This document shows, one piece after another, positions 6,699 through 15,062 of a stretch of DNA of 64,000 nucleotides. Both the position numbers and the translations under genes were made by a program. This DNA comes from Saccharothrix luteola (GTDB lineage Bacteria > Actinomycetota > Actinomycetes > Mycobacteriales > Pseudonocardiaceae), in assembly GCF_020859565.1 (NCBI RefSeq), contig NZ_JAJHUO010000040.1, forward strand, positions 1 through 64,000. The letters are read 5' to 3'. How positions within the stretch are numbered: the stretch's first letter is position 1; each line of letters begins with the position of its first letter. The notes beneath the pieces are model-generated. The model saw only the letters and a program-made list of their open reading frames with translations, made no database searches and was not told the DNA's origin.

Positions 6699-8621
6699 TC
6701 ACTCCTCGTGGGGCACGACGACGGCAAGGGTTTGGTCCAGCGCGACCTGTTGGCCCGCCCGGACGTGCACTTCGGCGAGCACGCCTGCCACGGGTGACGT
6801 GACGGTGTGCTCCATCTTCATCGCTTCGACCACGAACAACGCCTGGCCGGCCGTCACGCGCTCGCCCGGCGCGACCCGCGCCACGAGCACCGTGCCGGGC
6901 ATCGGGCTGGTCACCGGCCCGCCGCTGCCCGCCGCCGACGACGCGGCGACCTCCGACGGCAGGGTCTCGGTCAACGCCCACGCGCGCCCGTCCGCGCCGA
7001 GCCACAGCACGTCGCCCTCGCGGGCCATCGCGTACCGCCGACCGCCGACCACGAGCCACGTGCCCTCGACGTGCGCCGCGAGCCGCAGCGGTTCCCGGCC
7101 GTCGACGGACACCTCGTCGCCGCGGACCCGGACCTCGACCCCGTCGATCAGCCACTTCGTCCACGCGTGCTCGCCGACCCGCCACCCGCCGGACCGCTCC
7201 CAAGGGTCGTCGCCGCGCGTCGCGAGCTGCCGTTCCAACGCCGCCGCCGCCAGCACCTCGTCCGGCACGTCGTGGCGCGTCAACGACTCCAGCCTGCGCT
7301 CGACCAACCCGGTGTCCAGCGCACCCGCGCGCACGTCCGGGTCGGCCAGCAACGCCCGCAGGAACGGGATGTTCGTCGTCACGCCCAGCAGCACCATCCG
7401 CCCCAGCGCGGAGTCCAGCCGGCGCAACGCCTCCTCCCGCGTCGCACCGTGCGCGATCACCTTGGCCAGCATCGGGTCGTAGTCGCTGCCGACGGTCAAG
7501 CCGACCCGCAACGCCGAGTCCACCCGCACGTCGGACGGCTCGTGCAGCGCCAGCACCGTGCCGCCGGTCGGCAGGAACCCGCGTGCCGGGTCCTCGGCGT
7601 ACACCCGGGCCTCGACGGCGTGCCGCGACAGCGTGACGTCACCGAGCGCGAGCGGTTCACCCGAAGCCACTCGCAACTGCCACTCGACCAGGTCGACTCC
7701 GGTCGCCAGTTCGGTCACCGGGTGCTCGACCTGGAGCCGGGTGTTCATCTCCATGAAGAAGTAGTCGCCGGACGCGCCGTCCACGATGAACTCGACCGTG
7801 CCCGCGCCGACGTACCCGACGGCCTTCGCCGCCTCGACCGCCGCGGTGCCCATGGCCTCCCGCAGCTCCGGCGAGACCATCGGCGACGGCGCCTCCTCGA
7901 TGATCTTCTGGTGCCGCCGCTGCAAGCTGCACTCGCGCTCGCCGAGGTGCGCCACGCCGCCGTGCGCGTCGGCCAGCACCTGGATCTCGACGTGCCGCGG
8001 GTTGCCGACGAACCGCTCGATCAGCAGCGCGTCGTCGCCGAACGACCCGCGCGCCTCCCGCCGCGCCGACTCGATGGCGTCCCGCAGCCCGTCGGCCGCC
8101 TCCACCAGCCGCATGCCCTTGCCGCCACCACCGGCGGACGGCTTGAGCAGCACCGGGAAGCCGATCTCGCCCGCCGCCTCGACCAGGTCGTCGTCGGTCA
8201 TCCCGACCTCGGTCCGCCCCGGCACCACCGGCACGCCCGCCGCCGCGACGGTCAGCTTGGCGCGGATCTTGTCGCCCATCGCCTCGATCGCGTCCGCGGG
8301 CGGCCCGATGAACACCAGCCCGGCCTTCTCGCACGCCCGCGCGAACTCCGCGTTCTCGGCGAGGAACCCGTACCCGGGGTGCACGGCCTGCGCGCCCGTC
8401 GAGAGCGCCGCCTCGACGATCCGCTCGACCGACAGGTAGCTCTCGCGCGCCGACGCGGGCCCGATCCGGACCGCCACGTCGGCCATCCGCACGTGCAGCG
8501 CGTCGGCGTCGGCATCGCTGAACACCGCCACCGAACGGATCCCGAACCGCCGCAACGCGCGGATCACGCGCACCGCGATCTCGCCGCGGTTGGCGATCAG
8601 CACAGAGTCGAACATCGCCAT
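6699..8621 (-). CDS. accA1: Acyl-CoA carboxylase alpha chain: biotin carboxylase plus biotin carrier
   Basis: The 640-residue protein joins an N-terminal biotin carboxylase (SVLIANRGEIAVRVIR, the ATP-binding KPSAGGGGKGMRLV, EMNTRLQVEHPVTE) to a C-terminal biotin carrier domain with the biotinylated lysine in VVEAMKMEHTV. Paired with AccD1 it is expected to carboxylate 3-methylcrotonyl-CoA in leucine breakdown. Mycobacterial AccA1-AccD1 has that activity. The start ATG at 8621 overlaps the accD1 stop (TGATG). The open frame continues far upstream through accD1, but that part is not carboxylase-like. An ATG two codons downstream is an alternative start. Confidence 0.92.
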   Translation of the reverse strand: MAMFDSVLIANRGEIAVRVIRALRRFGIRSVAVFSDADADALHVRMADVAVRIGPASARESYLSVERIVEAALSTGAQAVHPGYGFLAENAEFARACEKAGLVFIGPPADAIEAMGDKIRAKLTVAAAGVPVVPGRTEVGMTDDDLVEAAGEIGFPVLLKPSAGGGGKGMRLVEAADGLRDAIESARREARGSFGDDALLIERFVGNPRHVEIQVLADAHGGVAHLGERECSLQRRHQKIIEEAPSPMVSPELREAMGTAAVEAAKAVGYVGAGTVEFIVDGASGDYFFMEMNTRLQVEHPVTELATGVDLVEWQLRVASGEPLALGDVTLSRHAVEARVYAEDPARGFLPTGGTVLALHEPSDVRVDSALRVGLTVGSDYDPMLAKVIAHGATREEALRRLDSALGRMVLLGVTTNIPFLRALLADPDVRAGALDTGLVERRLESLTRHDVPDEVLAAAALERQLATRGDDPWERSGGWRVGEHAWTKWLIDGVEVRVRGDEVSVDGREPLRLAAHVEGTWLVVGGRRYAMAREGDVLWLGADGRAWALTETLPSEVAASSAAGSGGPVTSPMPGTVLVARVAPGERVTAGQALFVVEAMKMEHTVTSPVAGVLAEVHVRAGQQVALDQTLAVVVPHEE

Positions 8622-10225
8622 CACATCCGGAAGACGCCGTAGGAAACCGGCTCGATCGGGGCGTTCGCCGCCGTGGACAGGGCCAGGCCGAGCACCATCC
8701 GCGTGTCGAGCGGGTCGATCACGCCGTCGTCCCAGAGCCGGGCCGTGGAGTAGTACGGGTTGCCCTGGTCCTCGTACTGCTGCCGGATCGGCGCCTTGAA
8801 CGCCTCCTCGTCCTCGGCCGACCACCCGTCGCCGAGCTGGTCGCGCCGCACCGTCGCCAGCACCGAGGCCGCCTGCTCGCCGCCCATCACCGAGATCCGG
8901 GCGTTGGGCCACATCCACAGGAACCGGGGCGAGTAGGCCCGACCGCACATGGAGTAGTTCCCCGCGCCGAACGACCCGCCGATGACCACGGTGAACTTCG
9001 GCACCCGCGCGCACGCCACCGCCGTCACCATCTTCGCGCCGTGCTTGGCGATGCCCGCCGCCTCGTACTCGCGGCCGACCATGAACCCGCTGATGTTCTG
9101 CAGGAACACCAGCGGCACGCCGCGCTGGTCGCACAGCTGGATGAAGTGCGCGCCCTTCAACGCCGACTCGCCGAACAGCACGCCGTTGTTGGCCACGATG
9201 CCGACCGGGTGGCCGTGGATCCGGGCGAACCCGGTGACCAGCGTCGCGCCGTACTCCTTCTTGAACTCGTGGAACCGGCTGCCGTCCACGACGCGGGCGA
9301 TCACCTCGCGCACGTCGTAGGGCGTGCGGCTGTCCGTCGGCACGACGCCGTACAGCTCGGCGGGGTCGACGGCGGGCTCGACGGTCGGCTCGACCTGCCA
9401 CGGGCGCGGCGCGCGCGGACCCAGCGTGCTGACGATCGAGCGCACGATCCGCAACGCGTGCGCGTCGTCCTCCGCGAGGTGGTCGGTGACGCCGGAGGTG
9501 CGCGAGTGCAGTTCGCCGCCGCCCAGCTCCTCGGCCGTGACGACCTCGCCGGTAGCCGCCTTCACCAGCGGCGGGCCGCCGAGGAAGATCGTGCCCTGGC
9601 CGCGCACGATCACCGCCTCGTCCGACATGGCGGGCACGTACGCGCCGCCCGCGGTGCACGAGCCGAGCACGGCGGCGACCTGCGGTATGCCGCGGGCGGA
9701 CATGGTGGCCTGGTTGAAGAAGATCCGGCCGAAGTGCTCGCGGTCCGGGAACACCTCGTCCTGCTTCGGCAGGAACGCGCCGCCGGAGTCCACCAGGTAG
9801 ACGCACGGCAGGTGGTTCTGCAACGCCACCTCTTGAGCGCGCAGGTGCTTCTTCACCGTCAGCGGGTAGTAGGTGCCGCCCTTGACGGTGGCGTCGTTGG
9901 CGACGACCACGACCTCGCGGCCGGACACGCGGCCGACGCCCGTGATGACGCCCGCGGCGGGCGCCTCGTCGCCGTACATGCCGTCCGCCGCCAGCGGCGA
10001 CAGTTCGAGGAACGGCGAACCGGGGTCGAGCAGCGTGTCGACCCGGTCGCGCGGCAGCAGCTTGCCGCGCTCGACGTGCCGGGTCCGCGCCTTCTCAGGC
10101 CCGCCCAGGGCGGCTCGGCCGAGCTTGGCGCGCAGCTCGTGCACGAGCTGCGCGTGCTCGTCGTGGTAGCGCCGGAAGGCGTCGGCCGACTTGTCGGCCG
10201 TGCTGCGCAACACCGGGGCGTCCAT
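8621..10225 (-). CDS. accD1: Acyl-CoA carboxylase beta chain (carboxyltransferase), methylcrotonyl-CoA type
   Basis: The 534-residue protein has both halves of the carboxyltransferase fold. Landmarks are GVGRVSGREVVVVANDATVKGGTYYPLT, quoted here as VSGREVVVVANDATVKGG, then CVYLVDSGGAFLP, LGSCTAGGAYVPAMSDEAV and IGGSFGAGNYSMCGRAY. It transfers carboxyl from biotin to the acyl-CoA. The DSGGAFLP and FGAGNY versions of these motifs match methylcrotonyl-CoA carboxylase beta chains better than propionyl-CoA ones. The ATG has AGGAG five bases upstream. It is the first gene of the accD1-accA1-dehydrogenase operon, and palindromic operators lie just upstream of its ribosome site. Confidence 0.92.
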   Translation of the reverse strand: MDAPVLRSTADKSADAFRRYHDEHAQLVHELRAKLGRAALGGPEKARTRHVERGKLLPRDRVDTLLDPGSPFLELSPLAADGMYGDEAPAAGVITGVGRVSGREVVVVANDATVKGGTYYPLTVKKHLRAQEVALQNHLPCVYLVDSGGAFLPKQDEVFPDREHFGRIFFNQATMSARGIPQVAAVLGSCTAGGAYVPAMSDEAVIVRGQGTIFLGGPPLVKAATGEVVTAEELGGGELHSRTSGVTDHLAEDDAHALRIVRSIVSTLGPRAPRPWQVEPTVEPAVDPAELYGVVPTDSRTPYDVREVIARVVDGSRFHEFKKEYGATLVTGFARIHGHPVGIVANNGVLFGESALKGAHFIQLCDQRGVPLVFLQNISGFMVGREYEAAGIAKHGAKMVTAVACARVPKFTVVIGGSFGAGNYSMCGRAYSPRFLWMWPNARISVMGGEQAASVLATVRRDQLGDGWSAEDEEAFKAPIRQQYEDQGNPYYSTARLWDDGVIDPLDTRMVLGLALSTAANAPIEPVSYGVFRM

Positions 10226-10237
10226 CGAACTCCTCGC

Positions 10238-10255
10238 GGTTATCCGTCGTTAACC
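10238..10255. promoter_or_regulatory. Candidate TetR operator before accD1
   Basis: GGTTAT-CCGTCG-TTAACC is an inverted repeat with one mismatch, 12 bases upstream of the accD1 ATG and overlapping the region before its ribosome site. Its reverse complement, GGTTAACGACGGATAACC, closely matches GGTTAACGACCGTTTACG found before the tetR gene at 11313. The shared site suggests that this TetR protein controls both its own gene and the carboxylase operon. Confidence 0.6.
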
Positions 10256-10273
10256 TGAGGAGATGTTAGCGCT

Positions 10274-10290
10274 TGTTAACTCCCGTTCAC
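10274..10290. promoter_or_regulatory. Second candidate TetR operator before accD1
   Basis: TGTTAACTCCCGTTCAC aligns with the tetR-proximal site (GTTAAC, four bases, GTTTAC), differing mainly in the centre. It lies about 20 bases further upstream than the first site. The intervening GTTAGCGCTTGTTAAC is also partly palindromic. This may form a double operator. Confidence 0.4.
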
Positions 10291-10293
10291 AAG

Positions 10294-10325
10294 CCGGAGG
10301 GGGCCGCGGGTGCGACCCCCTCCGG
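10294..10325 (-). terminator. Hairpin terminator after the GDSL lipase
   Basis: The arms CCGGAGGGGG (10294-10303) and CCCCCTCCGG (10316-10325) form a perfect 10-bp stem with a 12-base loop, 16 bases past the lipase stop codon. It separates the lipase transcript from the accD1 operon on the same strand. There is no U run, as is usual in actinomycetes. Confidence 0.7.
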
Positions 10326-10341
10326 GTGATGCGGGGTCGGG

Positions 10342-11130
10342 TCAGCCGGTGACGGCGTTGAGCTGCGGCAGGTAGCCGAGGCGCTGGCCGTTGCGGTTCG
10401 GGTGGTAGGACTCCTCCACCGGCCAGGACAGGCTGTTCAGCCACCAGTCCGACGAGCAGATCTCGTGCCCGGTGAACGCGGTGCGCAGGTCGCGGTAGGC
10501 GAACGACTTCGCGCCCGCCCGGGCGGAGATGACCTGGTGCAGGGTGTCGGCGGCGGAGTTGATCGCCGCGCGCTTGGTGTCGCTCAGGCCGACCGAGCAG
10601 CTGCCCGGCACCTTGTACAGGCGCGGGTAGCCGAGCACGACGACCGTGGCGGACGGCGCGCGGGTGCGGATCTGCGCGTAGACGTTGTCCAGCAGGCCGG
10701 GCAGCGTGCCGGTGGCGTAGGCCTTGGCCTGGTTGACCCGGTTGGTGCAGGTCGAGTCGGAGCCGAACGTGCACGTGGTGATCACGTCGGTGAAGCCGGC
10801 GTCGTTCCCACCGATCGAGATGCTGACCAGGGAGGTCGAGGCTGTCAGCGCGCTGACCTGGTTGGCGAGCACGTCGCCGGTCTTGGCGCCGGAGCAGGCC
10901 ACGAACTTGAACGACGCGGGCGCGTGCGAGGCCGCCCAGAGCGCCGGGTAGCTGTACTGGCTGCGCTTGCAGCTGCCGGAGTCGCTGTAGTACGAGCCGG
11001 TGCCCGTTCCGGACGAGTAGGAGTCGCCGAGTGCGACGTAGTTGGCGGCGGCCGCTTCGGCCGGCACGACGAGTGCCAGCGCGGCGACGAATGCCAGCGC
11101 CGCGCTGGACAGGGTTCGGACAAGGCGCAT
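10342..11130 (-). CDS. Secreted SGNH/GDSL lipase-esterase
   Basis: The start chosen is ATG 11130, which has GGGAGG just upstream and is followed by a classic signal peptide ending near AEAAAA (about residue 29). The 262-residue product has block I GDSYSSG with nucleophile Ser about 37, block III GGNDAG near 98-103, and the C-terminal catalytic His in SYHPNRNGQ. Several cysteines suggest disulfides, as in secreted Streptomyces GDSL lipases and phospholipases of about 260 residues. It hydrolyses ester bonds outside the cell; the natural substrate is not shown. The in-frame codons upstream of 11130 look non-coding. Confidence 0.88.
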   Translation of the reverse strand: MRLVRTLSSAALAFVAALALVVPAEAAAANYVALGDSYSSGTGTGSYYSDSGSCKRSQYSYPALWAASHAPASFKFVACSGAKTGDVLANQVSALTASTSLVSISIGGNDAGFTDVITTCTFGSDSTCTNRVNQAKAYATGTLPGLLDNVYAQIRTRAPSATVVVLGYPRLYKVPGSCSVGLSDTKRAAINSAADTLHQVISARAGAKSFAYRDLRTAFTGHEICSSDWWLNSLSWPVEESYHPNRNGQRLGYLPQLNAVTG

Positions 11131-11272
11131 CGGAGCCTCCCGGAGGGAAACAACGCAGGGTGTGATGCGGAGCACAACAAGGGTTACCAGTAAGTAGTCC
11201 TATATAAAAAGAGTGGGTCAAGAGTTAACTACGCGTTTCGACCACCGGCCGGTGATCGTTCGCCGGCCGCCA

Positions 11273-11290
11273 GGTTAACGACCGTTTACG
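11273..11290. promoter_or_regulatory. Candidate TetR autoregulatory operator
   Basis: GGTTAACGACCGTTTACG lies 22 bases before the tetR start and matches the palindrome upstream of accD1 in reverse orientation. A weaker relative, GTTAACTACGCGTTTC, is at 11224-11239. The arrangement fits self-repression. Confidence 0.55.
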
Positions 11291-11312
11291 TGGACGGGGC
11301 CGGCCGTTTAAG

Positions 11313-11906
11313 ATGGGCGTCGTGCCAGCCGAGCCAGCGAAGCAAACCCGCCGTGACCAGATCCTGGCCGCCGCCGCCGAACTGTTCGCCCGGCACGGCT
11401 TCCACGGCGTCGGCATCGACGACATCGGTGCGGCGGTGGGGATTTCCGGGCCGGCGCTGTACCGGCACTTCCGCAGCAAGGACGCGATGCTGGGCGAGAT
11501 GCTGACGTCCATCAGCGAGCGGTTGCTCGACGGCGGGCAGAACCGGGTGGCCGCTTCGGGCGACCCGGCGCACGCGCTTCGGGAATTGATCCGGTGGCAC
11601 GTCGACTTCGCGTTGGACGACCCGGCGTTGATCACCGTGCAGATCCGCAACCTGGCGAACCTGACCGACCCGGACCGGCGGCGGGTGAGGGCGCTCCAGC
11701 GGCGTTACGTCGAGGTGTGGGTGGAGACGATCCGCAAGACGTCGCCGGAGGTGGACGAGCCGACCGCCCGTGCGGCGGCGCACGCCGTCTTCGGGTTGAT
11801 CAACTCCACGCCCCACAGCGCGCACCTGGACCGTGACCAGATGGCGGCGCTGCTCTCGCAGATGGCGTTGGCGTCGTTGTCGGGCGCGCTTCCCGTGCGG
11901 CCGTGA
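11313..11906 (+). CDS. TetR-family repressor, probable regulator of the acc operon
   Basis: The 197-residue protein has an N-terminal helix-turn-helix (ILAAAAELFARHGFHGVGID, then ALYRHFRSKDAML, about residues 17-62) and a variable ligand-binding C-terminal half. It resembles the TetR proteins (SACE_7040 type) that accompany acyl-CoA carboxylase/dehydrogenase genes in actinomycetes, which probably sense acyl-CoA. It is transcribed opposite to the lipase and acc operon and shares an operator-like palindrome with accD1. ATG 11313 is used; GTG 11322 is an alternative. The ligand is not known. Confidence 0.85.
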   Translation: MGVVPAEPAKQTRRDQILAAAAELFARHGFHGVGIDDIGAAVGISGPALYRHFRSKDAMLGEMLTSISERLLDGGQNRVAASGDPAHALRELIRWHVDFALDDPALITVQIRNLANLTDPDRRRVRALQRRYVEVWVETIRKTSPEVDEPTARAAAHAVFGLINSTPHSAHLDRDQMAALLSQMALASLSGALPVRP

Positions 11907-11924
11907 AGTCCCAGGTCGCGTGTC

Positions 11925-12032
11925 CTGAGCGTTGAACTCGGGGGTCCTGAACGTAGGACACGCGGGACCTGAACGTGGGACACGCGCGTTTTGAGCGTAG
12001 GACTCTCGCGGGCTGGGAGCAGGACTCTCGCG
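11925..12032 (-). repeat. Modular intergenic repeat, cluster 3 (about five units, all inverted)
   Basis: Minus-strand cores follow one another: CTGAGCGTTGAACTC (11925-11939), CTGAACGTAGGACAC, CTGAACGTGGGACAC, TTGAGCGTAGGACTC and a decayed CTGGGAGCAGGACTC. Here both neighbouring genes are on the plus strand, and all units point the same way, unlike clusters 2 and 4. The cluster ends 15 bases before the next start codon. Confidence 0.8.
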
Positions 12033-12047
12033 TACGCTGGGCTGCCA

Positions 12048-14198
12048 ATGGGTGACGTGGCGGTGAAGACCACCGGGGGGTGGCCGGGGCTCCGGTTGCT
12101 CGCCCGCCTGCCCTCCTGGTTCAGGTTCGTGCTGGTGGCGCTGGCCGTGTTCGTGTGCGGCGTGATCGCGTCCAGGCCGGCGGGCGCGACCGACACCTCG
12201 CCGCTGGAAGGTGACGTCGCGGTGGCGGCGAGGGCCGTCGAGGCGATGGCCCACCCCGGCGCGGCGAACCCGCTCGTCGGGTTCCCGGCCGACTTCGGCG
12301 AGGTGACCAACCGCGCGCCGGTGGTGGTCGTCGGGCCCGACGGGTCCACCCGGGCCGTCGACCCGAACGGCGGGTGCTCCGGGCCGGCGGGCAACACCGA
12401 GTGGGACTTCGGCACCGGCTGCAAGGCGCACGACCTGGGCTACGACCTGCTCCGCTACGCCGAGCACAAGGGCCGCCCGCTGGGCCAGGAGGCCCGCAAG
12501 TCCCTCGACGCCCGCCTCGCGGCCGACATGCACGCCCAGTGCGACGTGAACCCGCGCGGCCGCGCCGGCCAGTGCCACGCGACCGCCCAGCTCTACGCGG
12601 CGGGCCTGGAGTTCAACTCGTGGCGGCAGCGCTGGGGGCCGCCCGGCCACGAACCCGTCCTCGCCTGGGGCTTCGGCAGCGCCGTCGTGGTGTTCCTGCT
12701 GCTCGCCCGCCTGCCCCGCAAACGGGGACCGGACGAACCCGTCGACGCGCCCCGGCCACGGGCGGCCCACGACCGCTACGCCACGTTCCTGCGGCTGAGC
12801 GCGCTCGCCCTGGTGGTGATCGGCCAGTCCGTGATCACCGTCCTGCACTGGGCAGGCGTGAGCGCGACCTGGCTGTGGCTGCTCACCTGGGCGTTGCAGG
12901 CCATCCCGGTCTTCTACTTCGCGGGCGGCCACGCCAACCTCACCGCCTGGCACGCCGTGCAGGCCGACCACGGCGGCTACGGCCGCTACCTGGCCGGGCG
13001 CATCTCCTGGCTGCTGCGACCCGTGCTGGCGTTCGTGCTGGCCTGGCTGGTCCTGCCGCTGCCGCTCGAACTGCTCGACGTGGACAAGTCGCGGGTGGAG
13101 ATGTTCGGCCGGCTCATCGCGCACCCGCTGTGGTTCCTCGGCCTGTACCTGGTCGCGGTCGCCGCCACGCCGGTCATGGCCTGGCTGCACCGCAACGCCC
13201 GCCTGGCCACGCCCGTCGCGCTGGTCGCCGCCATGATCGTGGTCGACCTCGCCCGCATCGGCTTCACGTGGCGCACCGGCGGCTACCTCAACCTGGTGCT
13301 GGGCGCGCTGCTGCTGCAACAACTCGGCTTCCACTACGCCGACGGCAGCCTGCACCGCGTCTCGCGCAAGGTGCTCGGCGCCCTCGCGGTCGCCGCCGTG
13401 CCGGCGCTACTCGCGCTGATCACGTTCGGCGGCTACCCGCGCACGATGATGCCGCTGCCCGGTGAGGGCAGCTCGAACCTCAGCCCGCCCACCGTGTGCC
13501 TGCTCGTGCTCGGCCTCGCCCAGATCTGCGTCGTGCTGCTGCTCAAGCCCCGCGTCACGGCCTGGCTCGCCGGCAGCAGGCCGTGGCGGGTCGTCGAGTT
13601 CGCCCGGACCACGCCCATGACGGTCTACCTCGGCTACCTGACCGTGCTGGCCGCCGTGATCGGGGTGCTCGGCCTGCTCGACTCGCCGGCCGCGTTCGAC
13701 TGGGTCGCCACCAAGCCGCGCTGGCTGGCCGTGCTGGTGCTGCTGCTCCTGCCCGTGCTGGCCGTGTTCCACCGCTTCGAGCGCAACGCCGCGCTCAGCC
13801 CCTGCCGCACCCGCGAGACCCACCGCACCCGGCTCGCGGTCACGCTCGGCGCGGGCTACGGGGTGCTCGGCGTCCTCGGGTTCGTGGTCACCGGGTTTGC
13901 GGGCGCGGCGGGCACGCTGGTCGTCTTCAAGGTCGACCCGCTCCAGAACCTGATCCACCTGCTGCTGGGCTGGTACCTGCTGCACACCGCGCACGCCGGC
14001 ACGTGCCACGGCCGCCGTCCCTGGCTGCTCACCGCGCTGGCCTGCGTGCCGCCGCTGCTGGTGCTGGAGCCCACGGGCGCGATGGTCGTCCTGCACGGCG
14101 CGACGATCGTCGTCGCCCTGGCCGCGGCGGTACCGAAGCAGGACCAGGCACACGCCGGTGAACACCGGCAGCCACGTCCCGCGTTCCAACACCCATAG
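12048..14198 (+). CDS. Membrane protein fusing a phospholipase A2 domain to an acyltransferase-3-like domain
   Basis: The start is ATG 12048; an earlier in-frame start would lie in repeat DNA. A membrane or signal segment (about 26-44) is followed by a prokaryotic phospholipase A2 domain: CSGPAGNTEWDFGTGCKAHD (110-129) and LDARLAADMHAQC (153-165). The likely catalytic His128 and Asp160 and four cysteines for two disulfides are visible, as in the Streptomyces violaceoruber enzyme. From about 205 the protein has many hydrophobic helices resembling acyltransferase-3 family proteins. Such a fusion could remove and re-attach acyl chains at the outer membrane face; that is inference. The last 22 codons overlap the opposite-strand acyltransferase frame. 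Confidence 0.78.
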   Translation: MGDVAVKTTGGWPGLRLLARLPSWFRFVLVALAVFVCGVIASRPAGATDTSPLEGDVAVAARAVEAMAHPGAANPLVGFPADFGEVTNRAPVVVVGPDGSTRAVDPNGGCSGPAGNTEWDFGTGCKAHDLGYDLLRYAEHKGRPLGQEARKSLDARLAADMHAQCDVNPRGRAGQCHATAQLYAAGLEFNSWRQRWGPPGHEPVLAWGFGSAVVVFLLLARLPRKRGPDEPVDAPRPRAAHDRYATFLRLSALALVVIGQSVITVLHWAGVSATWLWLLTWALQAIPVFYFAGGHANLTAWHAVQADHGGYGRYLAGRISWLLRPVLAFVLAWLVLPLPLELLDVDKSRVEMFGRLIAHPLWFLGLYLVAVAATPVMAWLHRNARLATPVALVAAMIVVDLARIGFTWRTGGYLNLVLGALLLQQLGFHYADGSLHRVSRKVLGALAVAAVPALLALITFGGYPRTMMPLPGEGSSNLSPPTVCLLVLGLAQICVVLLLKPRVTAWLAGSRPWRVVEFARTTPMTVYLGYLTVLAAVIGVLGLLDSPAAFDWVATKPRWLAVLVLLLLPVLAVFHRFERNAALSPCRTRETHRTRLAVTLGAGYGVLGVLGFVVTGFAGAAGTLVVFKVDPLQNLIHLLLGWYLLHTAHAGTCHGRRPWLLTALACVPPLLVLEPTGAMVVLHGATIVVALAAAVPKQDQAHAGEHRQPRPAFQHP

Positions 14199-15062
14199 GG
14201 CGTCCGACGGCGGCGTGTGCAGGCCGCGCAACGAGCCGAACACCGATCCCGCCAACGTCACCACCAGCAACGCGCTCTGGTGCACCAGGAAGATCGGCAG
14301 CGCCCGCGCGTTCAGCCCCCGGGCCGGGAACGACGGCCGGACCAGCAGCACCAGCCCCACCTGCGCCAGCGCCAACGCCAGCGCGGCGGCCGACGGCGGC
14401 GACAGGTTCGACTCCGCCGCGCCCGGCACACCGACCGCGCTCGCCGGGTACCCGGCGGCCAACAGCAGCGCGAACGCCGGCCCGCCGGCCACCGACAGCA
14501 CCGCACCCCATGAGCGGTGCTGCCCGCGTTGGGCCACGAGCACACCCACCTGCCACGGCGCCCACCACACCGCGACCACGTTCACCCAGCCGACGTCCAC
14601 CGCCACCAGCGCCACCGGGATCACCACGCCCCACCACCCCAGCCGCCGCAGCAACGGCGTGAACGCCGACAGCACCACGTACACGGCGAGGAACCACAAC
14701 GGCGTGACGACGAGGTACCCGACGGTCATCACGGTCTGCTGCGGCAACCCGCGCAGCGACAGTCCGAACAGGACCGCCGCCCACGCGCCCAGCAGCACCA
14801 CCACCGGCAGCACGAGCTTGCGCGCCCGCGACCACCACGGCACGCCCGAGCGCACCGCGCCGAACCCGCCGGTGAAGAAGAACAACCCCAACGTCTGGAG
14901 CACCCACGTCAGCGGCGCCAGCTCCGGCATCCACCGCAGCGGGCTGTCCACCACCAACCCTTCACCAGTGAGCACCACGGCCGTCACCAGCCAGTGCCCC
15001 AGCACCACCCCGACGATGGCGATCGCGCGCGTCGCGTCGATCACCGGGTCCCGTCGCGTCAT
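13407..15062 (-). CDS. Acyltransferase family 3 membrane protein, 3' end read through into the convergent gene
   Basis: From ATG 15062 the protein begins MTRRDPVIDATRAIAIVGVV and continues with about ten hydrophobic helices, with an early GHWLV His typical of acyltransferase-3 proteins. Recognisable protein ends near position 14110 (LPVFTGVCLVLLRYRR). The frame has no stop there and runs on to 13407, antisense to the phospholipase fusion, as Arg/Gln-rich nonsense. The natural stop was probably lost by a deletion or frameshift at the meeting point of the two convergent genes. It is coupled to the hydrolase upstream by an ATGA overlap. Substrate unknown; such proteins acylate sugars, lipids or polyketides. 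Confidence 0.65.
   Translation of the reverse strand: MTRRDPVIDATRAIAIVGVVLGHWLVTAVVLTGEGLVVDSPLRWMPELAPLTWVLQTLGLFFFTGGFGAVRSGVPWWSRARKLVLPVVVLLGAWAAVLFGLSLRGLPQQTVMTVGYLVVTPLWFLAVYVVLSAFTPLLRRLGWWGVVIPVALVAVDVGWVNVVAVWWAPWQVGVLVAQRGQHRSWGAVLSVAGGPAFALLLAAGYPASAVGVPGAAESNLSPPSAAALALALAQVGLVLLVRPSFPARGLNARALPIFLVHQSALLVVTLAGSVFGSLRGLHTPPSDALWVLERGTWLPVFTGVCLVLLRYRRGQGDDDRRAVQDDHRARGLQHQQRRHAGQRGEQPGTAAVARAGVRGVQQVPAQQQVDQVLERVDLEDDQRARRARKPGDHEPEDAEHPVARAERDREPGAVGLAGAAGAERGVALEAVEHGQHGQEQQHQHGQPARLGGDPVERGRRVEQAEHPDHGGQHGQVAEVDRHGRGPGELDDPPRPAAGEPGRDAGLEQQHDADLGEAEHEQAHGGRAEVRAALTGQRHHRARVAAERDQRE

Noticed and set aside
8622..9806. N-terminal extension of accA1 into accD1
   Set aside because: The extra residues are the wrong frame of accD1; the biotin carboxylase begins at the ATG overlapping the accD1 stop.
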